Below are positions 29,341 to 38,225 of a stretch of DNA of 64,000 bases, one piece after another. Positions within the stretch are counted from its first letter, which is position 1. Each line of letters opens with the position of its first letter. Under the pieces are notes generated by a model that saw only the letters and a program-made list of their open reading frames with translations, was not told where the DNA came from and ran no database searches. Location of the stretch: the NCBI RefSeq assembly GCF_001650725.1, contig NZ_LXVX01000020.1, positions 1 through 64,000 on the forward strand. The letters run 5' to 3'. This DNA comes from Sphingobium sp. TCM1 (lineage in GTDB: Bacteria > Pseudomonadota > Alphaproteobacteria > Sphingomonadales > Sphingomonadaceae). Both the position numbers and the translations under genes were made by a program.

Positions 29341-31085
29341 AGCGCCTGCTGCTGCTCGGATCGACCGCCCTGCTCTTGGGCGCGGATCTGCCCCCGCCCG
29401 CCAGGCCGAGCCTGCCCGCCGCCCGCCTGCCCGGATTCGCCGCGCAACTCGCGCAGCAGCCCGCGATCACCGACGGCGCGGGCTGGCGCATCGTCCAGCA
29501 GGACGGCGCCTGGCGCAGCCTCGCCACCGCGCGGGCTGCGGACCGGCAGCAGGTGCGCTGGGATTATGCGCGCAGCCTGATCGGGCAGGAGCGGGGGGCC
29601 GAGGCGCTGGGCGTGCTGGACGTGATGCGCCAGGATGACCCCGACCTGGCCATGGTCGATGCCTGGCGGCTGGCGCGCGGCGCGGCACTGATCCAGCTCG
29701 GCCGGTTCGAGGACGCGTCGACGATGTTGTCGGGCGCGACGCTGGCCGACAATGCCGAAGCCTGCCTTTGGCGGATGCGGGCGCTGGCGCTGGACGGCCT
29801 TGCCGAGCAGGCATTGGGGCAGATGCGCTGCGCGGCCCCGGCCCTTGCCGGTCCGCGGCGCAAGCTGTTCGCGCTGGCCGCGGCGCGCGCGGCGGTGGAG
29901 GCGGGCCGGCCCGCCGACGCGCTGCGCTGGCTGATGGGCGTGCCGGACCGCGATCCGGCCGCCAATCTCTATCGCGGCCGGGCCGAGCTGGCGCTGGGCC
30001 GACCGGACCAGGCGCGGTTGCGCTTCGCCCGCGTCGAGCAGTCGGGCGGGATGGCGCTGCGCATGGACGCGCGCCTCAGCGAGATCGAGGCGGAGGTCGC
30101 GAACGGCGCGCTGGACCATACCGGCGCGCTCAAGCGGCTGGCGGCGCTGCGCTATGCCTGGCGCGGCGACGCGATCGAGGAACGCGCGCTGCGCCTGAGC
30201 TACCGGCTGAGCGCGGATCGCGGCGACCTGCGCGGCGCGCTGTCGGCGGGGGCGACGCTGTTCCGCTACTTCGACGGTGCGAAACAGGGCGCGGATTTTC
30301 TGCCCGGCCTCCAGGCGAAGCTGGCCGATGCGCTCGACCCGGCGCGCAAATTGCCGCTGGAGCAGGCGGCGGGGCTGTATTGGGATTATCGCGACCTGTC
30401 CCCCAGCGGTGCGGGAGGCGACCTGCTGGTCAGCCGCCTGGCCGAACGCTTGCAGGCGGCGGGCATTTATGGCCGGGCGGCGGACCTGCTGGACTATCAG
30501 CTGTTCCACCGTGCTGGCGACCTGGCGCGCGGTCCCCTGTCGGCGCGGGTCGCCGGGCTGCATATCCTGGCCGGGCGGCCCGACCGGGCGCTCGACCTGC
30601 TCAAGCGGTCCGCTGATCCGAGCTTCCCCGATGCCATGGTCCATGCCCGCAAGCGGGTGGAGGCGGTGGCGCTGGCCCGGATCGGCCGCGTGCCCGAGGC
30701 ACTGGCGGTGTTGCAGGATGTGCCCGGCGCATCGGCGCTGAGGGCCGAAATATTGTGGCAGCAGCGCGACTGGCGCGGGCTGGCGGACGAAACGGCGGAC
30801 GCGCTGCCCGGCGCCGGATCGTTTGGCGATATCGACCAGACCCTGGTGCTGCGCCACGCCATCGCGCTTGCCATGCTGGGGCGGGAGGATGCGCTTACGA
30901 CGCTGCGCAGCCGCTACCGTGCCAGCTTCGTCGGCTTGAGGACCGCAGCCGTATTCGATCTGCTGACCGGCGCGCCCGGATCGGCCGACGGCGACACGCT
31001 GGCCCGCGCCATGGCCGCCATGCCGGGCGCGAGCCCCGCCGGCGACATGGCCACGCTGCTCGACCACGCGCCGGGCAAGGGGTAA
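29337..31085 (+). CDS. Exported helical-repeat (TPR-like) protein of the flagellar cluster
   Basis: The 582-residue product starts at GTG with a signal peptide (MKRLLLLGSTALLLGAD). The rest is nearly all alpha-helical and Ala/Leu/Arg-rich, with repeated helix pairs of TPR character (EALGVLDVMRQDDPDLAMVDAWRLARGAALIQLGR-like, AGRPADALRWLMG, LAGRPDRALDLLKR, IGRVPEALAVLQDV). Such solenoids are protein-binding scaffolds. Coupling to a small membrane protein and proximity to fliL-motE suggest a periplasmic scaffold for the flagellar motor or envelope, but this is inferred from position. No enzyme motif is visible. Confidence 0.7.
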   Translation: MKRLLLLGSTALLLGADLPPPARPSLPAARLPGFAAQLAQQPAITDGAGWRIVQQDGAWRSLATARAADRQQVRWDYARSLIGQERGAEALGVLDVMRQDDPDLAMVDAWRLARGAALIQLGRFEDASTMLSGATLADNAEACLWRMRALALDGLAEQALGQMRCAAPALAGPRRKLFALAAARAAVEAGRPADALRWLMGVPDRDPAANLYRGRAELALGRPDQARLRFARVEQSGGMALRMDARLSEIEAEVANGALDHTGALKRLAALRYAWRGDAIEERALRLSYRLSADRGDLRGALSAGATLFRYFDGAKQGADFLPGLQAKLADALDPARKLPLEQAAGLYWDYRDLSPSGAGGDLLVSRLAERLQAAGIYGRAADLLDYQLFHRAGDLARGPLSARVAGLHILAGRPDRALDLLKRSADPSFPDAMVHARKRVEAVALARIGRVPEALAVLQDVPGASALRAEILWQQRDWRGLADETADALPGAGSFGDIDQTLVLRHAIALAMLGREDALTTLRSRYRASFVGLRTAAVFDLLTGAPGSADGDTLARAMAAMPGASPAGDMATLLDHAPGKG

Positions 31086-31700
31086 GCCGACCGGCGACGC
31101 GTCACCGCCGAAGTTCACACTGTCGTCGCGCATTTTTTGGCCGAAGCGGCCGTAAAGCGCTCGCGACGCGCCTGCCAGGCGCCCCCGAGGCGTCACCGAC
31201 GCGCCTGTCGGGTCACGGCGGCGCGTCACCCACGCGCCCCCGACGCGCCGATCACGCGCCGGCGACGCACCTTGCAGACGAGGGGTGTGGGCAGGGAGCG
31301 GCTGGTTCATCGAACAGGATAAACCAGAGAAAATCCTACATTGGAAGCGCGTTGACGATGATGTCACCGCCGTCCGCGACGCGGGCACCGGCCTCGACAG
31401 CCGACAGATTGCTTGCCTCCTTGGCAATGGCGAGCGAGATCATCGTCGCGCCCTCATAGGAAATGCTCAGGCGGCGGCCAGGCGAGCTGGAGGAGGCGGT
31501 AGGCAGTGCGTCGTTCTTGCGCCGCCCGCGGGCATATTGGCAACTGCCTACGATCTCGTCGTCGATGCGGGACGCCCTGATTTCTACTTTCCGCGATTTC
31601 GCGGGGGTGGGGCGGGCATGGTCGCCACGGGTCGAATGCAGGAGTATGTCCGCGATCGTGCCGGGGGAGATGACTTGGCGGCGCTACAGCTATGCCATTC
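31086..31700. other. Gene-poor GC-rich stretch with short repeats
   Basis: No gene is convincing in these 615 bp. From about 31095 to 31270 there are at least six copies of the core ACGCG(C/T)C in variants of CGACGCGCC and CACGCGCC with irregular spacing. From 31340 to 31690 a minus-strand frame ending at 31341 stays open for about 125 codons but has no good start or recognisable motif. The segment separates the flagellar cluster from the sugar locus. Confidence 0.5.
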
Positions 31701-32363
31701 CTATTTCAAAGCCAGATTGATTGCGATCGAGCGTCGAATACCGGCGCTTTTGAATGGATAGACGCAATGCAGCATCCAGGATGGCCAGAGGTAGAAGTCA
31801 CCAATTGCCGGTTTGATCGTGAACAGATTTTTCACGCCGACCGCACTGCGGCTGTCGATGAACTGGAGGCATCCCGCCGTATTTTGCCGCGCCTTCCCCA
31901 AGGCGAACTCTGCCTCAAAATCGGGTGGCAGAGCAAGAAAGCCGACGCTGCTGAAATGGCAGCCCTGGTGGAAATGGACCGGGTTGTAATCGCCGGCCAA
32001 CATGTCATTGATCCACCCTTCCTTGATCTCGATGCGCAGCGTCGTGTCACGCAGTTCATCGGTCGAATCATAATCGGTGAAATGCAGCAACGCATTCTCG
32101 CAACGATAGGCGTAGACCCGGGCGATATCGAAAAGAAAGTCAGAAAAGGCTGGTGTCGCGCGTATCAGGTCCGTGACGTTGATTTCTTGGCTGACCACAC
32201 CTGCAAGATGTCGCGACCAGTCCCGAGCCTCGACCTGCTCCCTTGAAGACGTGATCGCGTCGGCGTGCGTATTCAGGGCGGCGATGAGGTCGGGTGGTAT
32301 TGTCGCTTTCATGAGGGTGGGGCTGAAGGGAGCGACGAGTTGCAGGTCATGGTCAGCGGACAT
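31701..32363 (-). CDS. 2OG-Fe(II) oxygenase-like protein (TIGR02466-type)
   Basis: The 220-residue protein has the cupin-like oxygenase pattern. An iron-ligand segment (DYNPVHFHQGCHFSSVGFL, His130 and His132) is followed by a distal block (PSWMLHCVYPFKSAGIRRSIAINL) with His199 and the 2-oxoglutarate-binding Arg at about 210-211. No signal peptide is present, so it is cytosolic. Genes of this kind are often found beside TonB receptors in sphingomonad and Caulobacter sugar loci. Substrate unknown. It is on the same strand as, and downstream of, the receptor at 32692, but a strong terminator lies between. Confidence 0.75.
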   Translation of the reverse strand: MSADHDLQLVAPFSPTLMKATIPPDLIAALNTHADAITSSREQVEARDWSRHLAGVVSQEINVTDLIRATPAFSDFLFDIARVYAYRCENALLHFTDYDSTDELRDTTLRIEIKEGWINDMLAGDYNPVHFHQGCHFSSVGFLALPPDFEAEFALGKARQNTAGCLQFIDSRSAVGVKNLFTIKPAIGDFYLWPSWMLHCVYPFKSAGIRRSIAINLALK

Positions 32364-32691
32364 AAAGCCTCAACACTAAATAGTTCCGGCCAAGCTGTAG
32401 CGATATCCAATCAGGCGAAATTGTTTCCTGCTACATGGATCGGGGCTAATGAAACTGAAAGCGGTGGAGGATGCAATCATATCCCAAACCGCTCAGGACA
32501 GAAAAGGGGAAGCGTCTGCCTCTTCCCCTTTTCCGTTTTTGTGTATCGATCCGCCGTCAAAAATCCTGGCGGATTGTCAGCCACATGGATCGAGGTGCGT
32601 TGCGACGCAGGAGGAACAGAGAATCCGGTAGTTGCTGAGCCACGTCATAGGCCTGGATACCCGAGGGAAGATTCGTGCCGAGTACCGGATC
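32364..32691. other. Spacer between oxygenase and receptor
   Basis: This 328-bp spacer carries the terminator at 32501-32533. The remaining DNA, especially 32364-32480 upstream of the oxygenase, is presumably its promoter region. No operator of the TATCGATA type was seen here. Confidence 0.5.
32501..32533. terminator. Bidirectional Rho-independent terminator
   Basis: GAAAAGGGGAAG at 32501-32512 pairs with CTTCCCCTTTTC at 32522-32533 around a 9-nt loop. The A-rich and T-rich arms provide U-tracts on either strand. It most likely ends the minus-strand receptor transcript. Confidence 0.85.
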
Positions 32692-35457
32692 TTAGGCAGA
32701 GATATATTGTTTGTTCATCACGTTGCGCACGTCGAAGATGATCCGCGTTCCACGCCGAGGCTGATAATCGATCGACGCATCCAGATTATCCTGCTTGGGC
32801 AGAGTGCGCTGGTCGAGCGCGTTGGTGCTGAGCCGGCGGGCCGACATCCACCGATGGCGCAGGTTGAGGCGGACATCGCCCAGCCGATAGGACAGGACGT
32901 TGCTGATGGTCCATTTGGGCGAACGCGCCAGGCCGCCGGAATCGATCCGCAGCACGTCGTCCGCCGCGCCGAGGCCGTTGGCCCCCGTGTTGAGCCAGTT
33001 ATAGGCCGCCTTGGTCCGTCCGTTGAGGAACGTCACGGACGGCGACCACTCCAGCGCCCTGGTGGCGCGAACGCGTGCCCATGCTTCGATACCGCGCGTG
33101 AAATATTTGTTGAAGTTTTCAGGCAGCAGATAGGTCGTTACATTGTCTGTATCGATAGCGGTGGGGTAGTCGTTGACCGCGAAATTCTGCTTGAAGTAAG
33201 TGATCGCCCCGTTCACGCGCGGCATGTTGAACGTGTAGGCCATTTCATAGCCCTTCACATAAGCGGTCGGTCCGAGCGGCCGTACCAGCGTCGCCGTGGT
33301 CGTGTAGCGCTGGACGATACCCATCGCCGGCTGCTTGCCGTCTGTATAGCGTATGTAGAATTTGTGGTTTGGATTGAAGTTGTATCCAAGAGCGACACTG
33401 TAATTGAACACGCCGAGCGATCGTTTCGCCGAGATGACCTTGCTGGGCGTCACGACGGAATAGAGATTGTCGTAAACCGTCAGCGGGTTGCCATCCAAGC
33501 CGCCATTGGTCAGCGATGTCGCCGCGGCGTTGCGCGTGTCGTAGGTTATGGAGTTGGTCTTGGCGTCGAAATGATCATATTTGACGCTGGCGTTGAAATC
33601 CCAATGCGAATTGGGCGACCAACGCAACTCGGCCCGTGGTGCGATTTCGGTGATTTTCGCTTCCTGCGTTACGGTTGCGAACATGCCGGTGCCATAATAG
33701 CCCCATCCGCCCGGATCGGTCAGTTGATAGGTCGTGCCGCTCTGCGTCACATAGGTGACGTTCAGATTTTCAACCTGCCCGTCAGCCCATGCAGACAGAC
33801 CCTGTCCATTGGCCCAGCTGTTGTTCAGCTGTTTCGAATGCGCAAAATAGACGCCAGCGTTGATCGCCAGTTCGCGCGTTTCATGCCCGACCGAGAAATT
33901 CAGCATGATGTCCTTTGAGGCGCGATATGTATCCTCCACCCGCGTACGCAAAACCAGATCCTGCGATGCAGCACCCACGGGCAAGGTGGCGGTCGTGTAG
34001 GTGCCGTTGGCGTTTGGGGCCGCTCCGGTCACGACGCCGCCGCGTACGTCTATGTCGCGATTGGGCAGGCTATTATAGGTGACGCACAGGCTATTGGACT
34101 GGAACGTCGTGGCGGTGACGCGCGGACATGCCGCGCCGGTGCGATAATTGGTTCCCAACTGTGATCCATTGACGTTGTTGGCCACCCTGGCGACGAGCGA
34201 CCCGTTACCATCGCGGAATTCATAATATCCTGGCGTGCGATCCAGATTGTTGATGTTCAATCCGTAGCGTTCGCGCTCCGCCGCCGATGACGTCAGCGAT
34301 ACCGGCGTATCCGTCTTGAACCCCTGGCCGCGATAGGTCGATTTCTGAACCCGGACGGCGCTGGCAAAAGTCCAGCCATTGTCTGTGCTATGGTTCCAAT
34401 TGAACGTCGCGGCATCCTGCTTGTATCGGAAGCCGTCGGTTGGATCGAGCGAATGGGAACCGGGCTTGAAATAGTTCGGAACCGTTTGCTTGCCGCCCTT
34501 CAGATACAGGTTCGCGTCTCGCCCGAAGCCGGGGATTTCTTCGGTGTTGAGATAGCCGTAGGTCGGTTGTTGAAATGCGGTCAACTCGGCGTTGACATCA
34601 TCCAGATGCTTGAAGCCCAGCAGAAACATGCCGCTGCCATTGTCCGATACATATTCCTTGGTCGCGCGCAACCGGACCTGCCCGCCCTTGTTCAGATTAT
34701 AGCCGGGGTTCACCTGACCGTTCGACGTGCGGTAGAAGCCACTGATGCCCAGGCCGAAATCGCCCTTCTTGTTGGTCCACCCAAATTGGCCGTCTATCTG
34801 CTTCCAGGACAGATGCAGGTCATCGCCTTCCAGGCCGAGCCGGGCCTGAATGCTGCCTCCAGGCTTTACGGGTCCGGTGATGTAGTTGAATGTCGCGCCA
34901 ACGGATGTCGAAACTGCGGTTGCGGAAGAGCCGCCGCGAATGGATTCTACACGACTGGTGGAAATATCCGCACGATAGAAATAGCCGTCCTGGAAACCGC
35001 CGAATTTGAACGGAATGACGGGCAAGCCGTCCTCCAGGATCGTCGTCCAGAAATATCCGGATGTGTTCGACCCCGTTCCGATTGTCATGCCGCGCGTGAA
35101 CACTTCGTTGCGGGCGACGCCATCATTGGATTCCACGACGACACCGGGCATGTCGCGCAGCATGTCGTCAGCGCTGATGGGCGTGAACTTCGACATGTCG
35201 TCTTCGTTCAGTACGGAGTAGGCCGCGTTGGCTTTTCGTGCCGATGTCGCCCGACCCACGCCGGTTACGATGATTTCTTCGTTGCCGCTGGAACGCGCGG
35301 CCGGGCGCTGTGTCGCGGCCGGTTGACGCCGCTCCGTGGGCGAGCTTTGCGCTTGTGCCACGCCAATCGCGCCAAGCGATGCGGTCGCCAGCAATGTGGT
35401 GGCTATGCGCGCGGCTCCCCAAGTCGACCGACTGGCAACCGGACATCTCGTAATCAT
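32692..35457 (-). CDS. TonB-dependent receptor, sugar-locus type
   Basis: The 921-residue receptor starts at 35457 behind GGAGGGG. A signal peptide (cleavage near AQA, about 36) is followed by a Pro/Gln/Arg-rich linker, the TonB box EEIIVTGVGRA and a plug (PISADDMLRDMPGVVVES, ESIRGGSSATAVSTSVGATFNYI). The barrel ends with FDVRNVMNKQYISA. It lacks the siderophore-receptor signature and resembles oligosaccharide receptors. Two TATCGATA palindromes lie upstream (35534 and 35645), shared with the divergent gene at 35844. It probably admits products of the exported enzymes of this locus. Confidence 0.93.
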   Translation of the reverse strand: MITRCPVASRSTWGAARIATTLLATASLGAIGVAQAQSSPTERRQPAATQRPAARSSGNEEIIVTGVGRATSARKANAAYSVLNEDDMSKFTPISADDMLRDMPGVVVESNDGVARNEVFTRGMTIGTGSNTSGYFWTTILEDGLPVIPFKFGGFQDGYFYRADISTSRVESIRGGSSATAVSTSVGATFNYITGPVKPGGSIQARLGLEGDDLHLSWKQIDGQFGWTNKKGDFGLGISGFYRTSNGQVNPGYNLNKGGQVRLRATKEYVSDNGSGMFLLGFKHLDDVNAELTAFQQPTYGYLNTEEIPGFGRDANLYLKGGKQTVPNYFKPGSHSLDPTDGFRYKQDAATFNWNHSTDNGWTFASAVRVQKSTYRGQGFKTDTPVSLTSSAAERERYGLNINNLDRTPGYYEFRDGNGSLVARVANNVNGSQLGTNYRTGAACPRVTATTFQSNSLCVTYNSLPNRDIDVRGGVVTGAAPNANGTYTTATLPVGAASQDLVLRTRVEDTYRASKDIMLNFSVGHETRELAINAGVYFAHSKQLNNSWANGQGLSAWADGQVENLNVTYVTQSGTTYQLTDPGGWGYYGTGMFATVTQEAKITEIAPRAELRWSPNSHWDFNASVKYDHFDAKTNSITYDTRNAAATSLTNGGLDGNPLTVYDNLYSVVTPSKVISAKRSLGVFNYSVALGYNFNPNHKFYIRYTDGKQPAMGIVQRYTTTATLVRPLGPTAYVKGYEMAYTFNMPRVNGAITYFKQNFAVNDYPTAIDTDNVTTYLLPENFNKYFTRGIEAWARVRATRALEWSPSVTFLNGRTKAAYNWLNTGANGLGAADDVLRIDSGGLARSPKWTISNVLSYRLGDVRLNLRHRWMSARRLSTNALDQRTLPKQDNLDASIDYQPRRGTRIIFDVRNVMNKQYISA

Positions 35458-35533
35458 ATTCTATCCCCTCCAACCATCGCCCGACATTGCAGGCCAATCT
35501 TGCCTTGACACCAAGGCTCGAATCGTCATTGTC

Positions 35534-35547
35534 TGATATCGATATCA
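35534..35547. promoter_or_regulatory. Candidate LacI operator 1
   Basis: TGATATCGATATCA is a perfect 14-bp palindrome 77 bp upstream of the receptor start at 35457. It is identical to operator 7 at 59776 before another receptor. Confidence 0.75.
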
Positions 35548-35644
35548 AAGTTTGTTTTTGCCTTCAAATGCTAAGTTTTCTTTTAGTGATCCGGTTGCCA
35601 AAAGCCGGCCATGTTCTTGATTGGCCAATCTCAGCATGTAAGCC

Positions 35645-35658
35645 GGATATCGATATCT
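35645..35658. promoter_or_regulatory. Candidate LacI operator 2
   Basis: GGATATCGATATCT keeps the 12-bp palindromic core. It is 186 bp before the 35844 start, on that gene's side of the divergent region. Confidence 0.7.
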
Positions 35659-35843
35659 CTCTGTCCTCGACGGTCTGGACCTTTCGGTCCGCGCCAGTGC
35701 TCAACCGAGGCGTGGGAGGCTTTGTGCGGACGGGGGTGGGCGGAAATGGGGTCAGTCGCCGGAGGCTTTGTTCGCGGAATGGCAGGTGACGCGATGCCGG
35801 TGTCCGAGGAATGCGATGTTAAAAACAGATCGGGAGAGTCGAG

Positions 35844-38225
35844 ATGCGAACATTATTGCTGTCGTCGGTCATGGTTTCGGCCGTGCTTGCAGTGCCGGGT
35901 CGAGCGCGAACGATCGATCATGTCGCCCTGGCACGGGAGGGCGCAGGCGGACAGCACGACGTCCGGATCGAAAATGGCGGCGCGTCATCTGGCGGATTGG
36001 GGCAGCGCGCCTTGCGCATCGAAGCCGCGGTGGATGGCGGGTGGAGAGGCGGCGCAATCGCGTTCCGCATCGAGGTCGATCCGGTCAAGCCGACTTTCTT
36101 CACCAGCCGCCTCTGGGGCGGCGAGGCGGTGGATGGCAATCTGACGCTCATCTGCGGCGGCAAGCAGGTCGGCGATCGGCTCCTGAGCGATTATGACCAA
36201 CTTGACTATGGCGCAAAGCATCCACCATTTCCCGGCGCATTTTTCTACCGCACCTATCGGCTGCCGGATGCTGTGACGAAGGGCAGATCGACGATCGACT
36301 GCGCGATCGAGGCGAGCGGGCCGATCTTTTCTTACGCGAACGACTTCAAGAAATTTCAACTTGCCATGTCCACGCCGTCGCGTGGACTATATGATCTGTT
36401 CACCCATGATGATCCGTGGCTCGATATCACCGGCCTGCCCGATGGGACGGTAACGACACCGACCAAGCGGTCTGGGGAGGGCAAGATCGCGTCAGGCACG
36501 CCCGGATCGGAGGTGCTTGGTAAAATCCGTGCCCGGATCGAGGGGACCGTCAACGGACTGCTTAACGCGCAACGTCCGCTCGGCCAGCACGAGATCGCCT
36601 TTCTCGCGCATTTCCGCATGAAGACATGGACCAAGCTGGCTAGGGATCCGCGCGTGCTGGCCACGATCGTAAAGGGCCTGGACGATTATGCCGCGGCCTA
36701 TGCGAAAAACCCCGATCTGGTGAAGTTCGACAAAGCGACCTGGAACCCCGACTGGTTTGGCTTCGGCCCCCTGGGTGAAGCGCTAACGACCGATCCCGCA
36801 GCGTTCGAGCCATTGCTCGATCAGTCAATCGCGTGGAAGGATGGCGGCACCACGACGCGTCGCGCGGCGTTGACCCAAATGCTGCTTGCCAGCCGCGAAT
36901 GGCTCCGCACGCATCGGCGCTTCTACACGAACCAGTCCATGATCGTCGATTGCTGGGGCATCTATTATGCCAACCGCGGTCTGGCGATCGTGGCCCCCGA
37001 CAAGGCGATGCCGGAAGACAAGGCGCGACGCTATCTGTACGAAGCGATTGGCATCGAGGAATGGCGCGGCGACGATTTGCCGGATGGAGGGCATAGTTAT
37101 GATGCAGGCGGCCCGGACGGCACCAAGGCGCAGCCCTACAAGGTGGCAAAGGGCTACCATCTCGTCACACGAAAGGGGCTGACGCGCGAACTGGGCTATG
37201 TCGGCAATTATGGCGAAGTCGGAAATTGGGTGGCGGCGATCTATAATGCCACCCGTCCGGCGCCCGGCCAGCCAGGCGATCCGAAAATTCGTGCGCAATT
37301 GGCGAAGATCGCGGCCGCGCGCGGTTATTTCCGATACCCGACGGCCGACGATGATGGCTTCGCCGCGATGCGGAACATGGCCGACATCGGATGGCGCGAC
37401 CTGAAGGCGCCGGGCGAAATCGCCTATGTCCAGGTCGCCCATGCCGGGGCGTCCAGCCCCTTCCAGGCGGCGGTGCTGACCGCCGATCCCCGGCTGGTGG
37501 GCTATGCGCAGCAGATGGTGCAGGACAACCAGCTATGGCCGGAACTGGAGAAGGCCGTGGCTGCGCCGGGCTTCCGTCAGGCCTATGGTCTGCTCGATAT
37601 CATCGACGATGTGCAGGCGATGACGGCCATGCCGGCGCGGCCCGAACGGTTGCCTATGACGGCGGGGCAACCGGACTTCGCCTTTGCCGATGCGGAGGAC
37701 GGCGTGGTGGCGATCAAACGGGGCGATGAACGCTTCTACGCATCGCTATGGTGGCGGGGTAATCGCGGCGTCAGCAAGCTTGGCCGGGTCTGGTTGAGCG
37801 GCCCGCGCGGCAATCGCATCGCTACGGTGCCGGTCGCGACCGGGTTCGTGCCGAGCGGACTGTTCTGGACCCGTCCCGACAAGCTGGTGCTGCTCAAGGA
37901 CGCCTCGTTCAACAAGGATTATGGCCTGTCGCTGGCGGAGGCGGGCGAGCGTCTGCCGCTGGCGCAGCCACCCGAAGGCATTGCGCTCACCCCCGGCGAG
38001 GACAGCATCTATGCGGGACGCGGCGAAAACCATATCCTGTCCTATGCGGGCTACACGATCGCGGTGAACATGAGCGACACCAAGCCCTTCCTGTTCACAG
38101 TTCCCCGGCATCAGGGTCAGGAACTGGTGTCCGGACAGACCATGGAGGCAGGAACACAAGTGGAGATGGCCCCCCGCACCACCGTGGTGTTTTTCGATCC
38201 GCAAATCGCGGCGCCGACCCCATGA
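35844..38225 (+). CDS. Large exported putative carbohydrate-active enzyme, family not recognised
   Basis: The 793-residue product starts at ATG 35844 behind GGGAGAG with a signal peptide (cleavage about 22). Residues about 25-180 look like a beta-sandwich (ALRIEAAVDGGWRGG, then VDPVKPTFFTSRLWGGEAV), the kind of accessory fold seen beside some glycosidases. About 190-600 is mostly helical and could be an (alpha/alpha) toroid; conserved-looking segments include RRFYTNQSMIVDCWGIYYANRG and RELGYVGNYGEVGNWVAAIYN. The tail (610-793) is strand-rich. This three-part layout recalls polysaccharide lyases and toroid glycosidases, but I cannot place it in a family and see no assured catalytic residues. 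It is coupled by 4 bp to the esterase-like gene downstream and sits behind operator 2. Substrate probably the locus polysaccharide. Confidence 0.7.
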   Translation: MRTLLLSSVMVSAVLAVPGRARTIDHVALAREGAGGQHDVRIENGGASSGGLGQRALRIEAAVDGGWRGGAIAFRIEVDPVKPTFFTSRLWGGEAVDGNLTLICGGKQVGDRLLSDYDQLDYGAKHPPFPGAFFYRTYRLPDAVTKGRSTIDCAIEASGPIFSYANDFKKFQLAMSTPSRGLYDLFTHDDPWLDITGLPDGTVTTPTKRSGEGKIASGTPGSEVLGKIRARIEGTVNGLLNAQRPLGQHEIAFLAHFRMKTWTKLARDPRVLATIVKGLDDYAAAYAKNPDLVKFDKATWNPDWFGFGPLGEALTTDPAAFEPLLDQSIAWKDGGTTTRRAALTQMLLASREWLRTHRRFYTNQSMIVDCWGIYYANRGLAIVAPDKAMPEDKARRYLYEAIGIEEWRGDDLPDGGHSYDAGGPDGTKAQPYKVAKGYHLVTRKGLTRELGYVGNYGEVGNWVAAIYNATRPAPGQPGDPKIRAQLAKIAAARGYFRYPTADDDGFAAMRNMADIGWRDLKAPGEIAYVQVAHAGASSPFQAAVLTADPRLVGYAQQMVQDNQLWPELEKAVAAPGFRQAYGLLDIIDDVQAMTAMPARPERLPMTAGQPDFAFADAEDGVVAIKRGDERFYASLWWRGNRGVSKLGRVWLSGPRGNRIATVPVATGFVPSGLFWTRPDKLVLLKDASFNKDYGLSLAEAGERLPLAQPPEGIALTPGEDSIYAGRGENHILSYAGYTIAVNMSDTKPFLFTVPRHQGQELVSGQTMEAGTQVEMAPRTTVVFFDPQIAAPTP

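Larger units (their letters stand above)
35458..35843. other. Divergent promoter region of receptor and 35844 operon
   Basis: This 386-bp region holds two candidate LacI operators at 35534-35547 and 35645-35658, 111 bp apart. No gene is supported in it. Its spacing would permit looping between the two sites. Confidence 0.6.

Noticed and set aside
31090..31275. CRISPR array
   Set aside because: Repeats are 7-10 bp, irregular and without uniform spacers; no cas genes are present.
31285..31761. Plus-strand frame between flagellar and sugar loci
   Set aside because: No motifs or ribosome site, and it runs into the antisense of the oxygenase gene.
33147..33160. Another TATCGATA core
   Set aside because: It lies inside the receptor coding sequence, encodes Ile-Asp-Thr, and lacks the outer TG/CA bases, so chance is the simpler reading.
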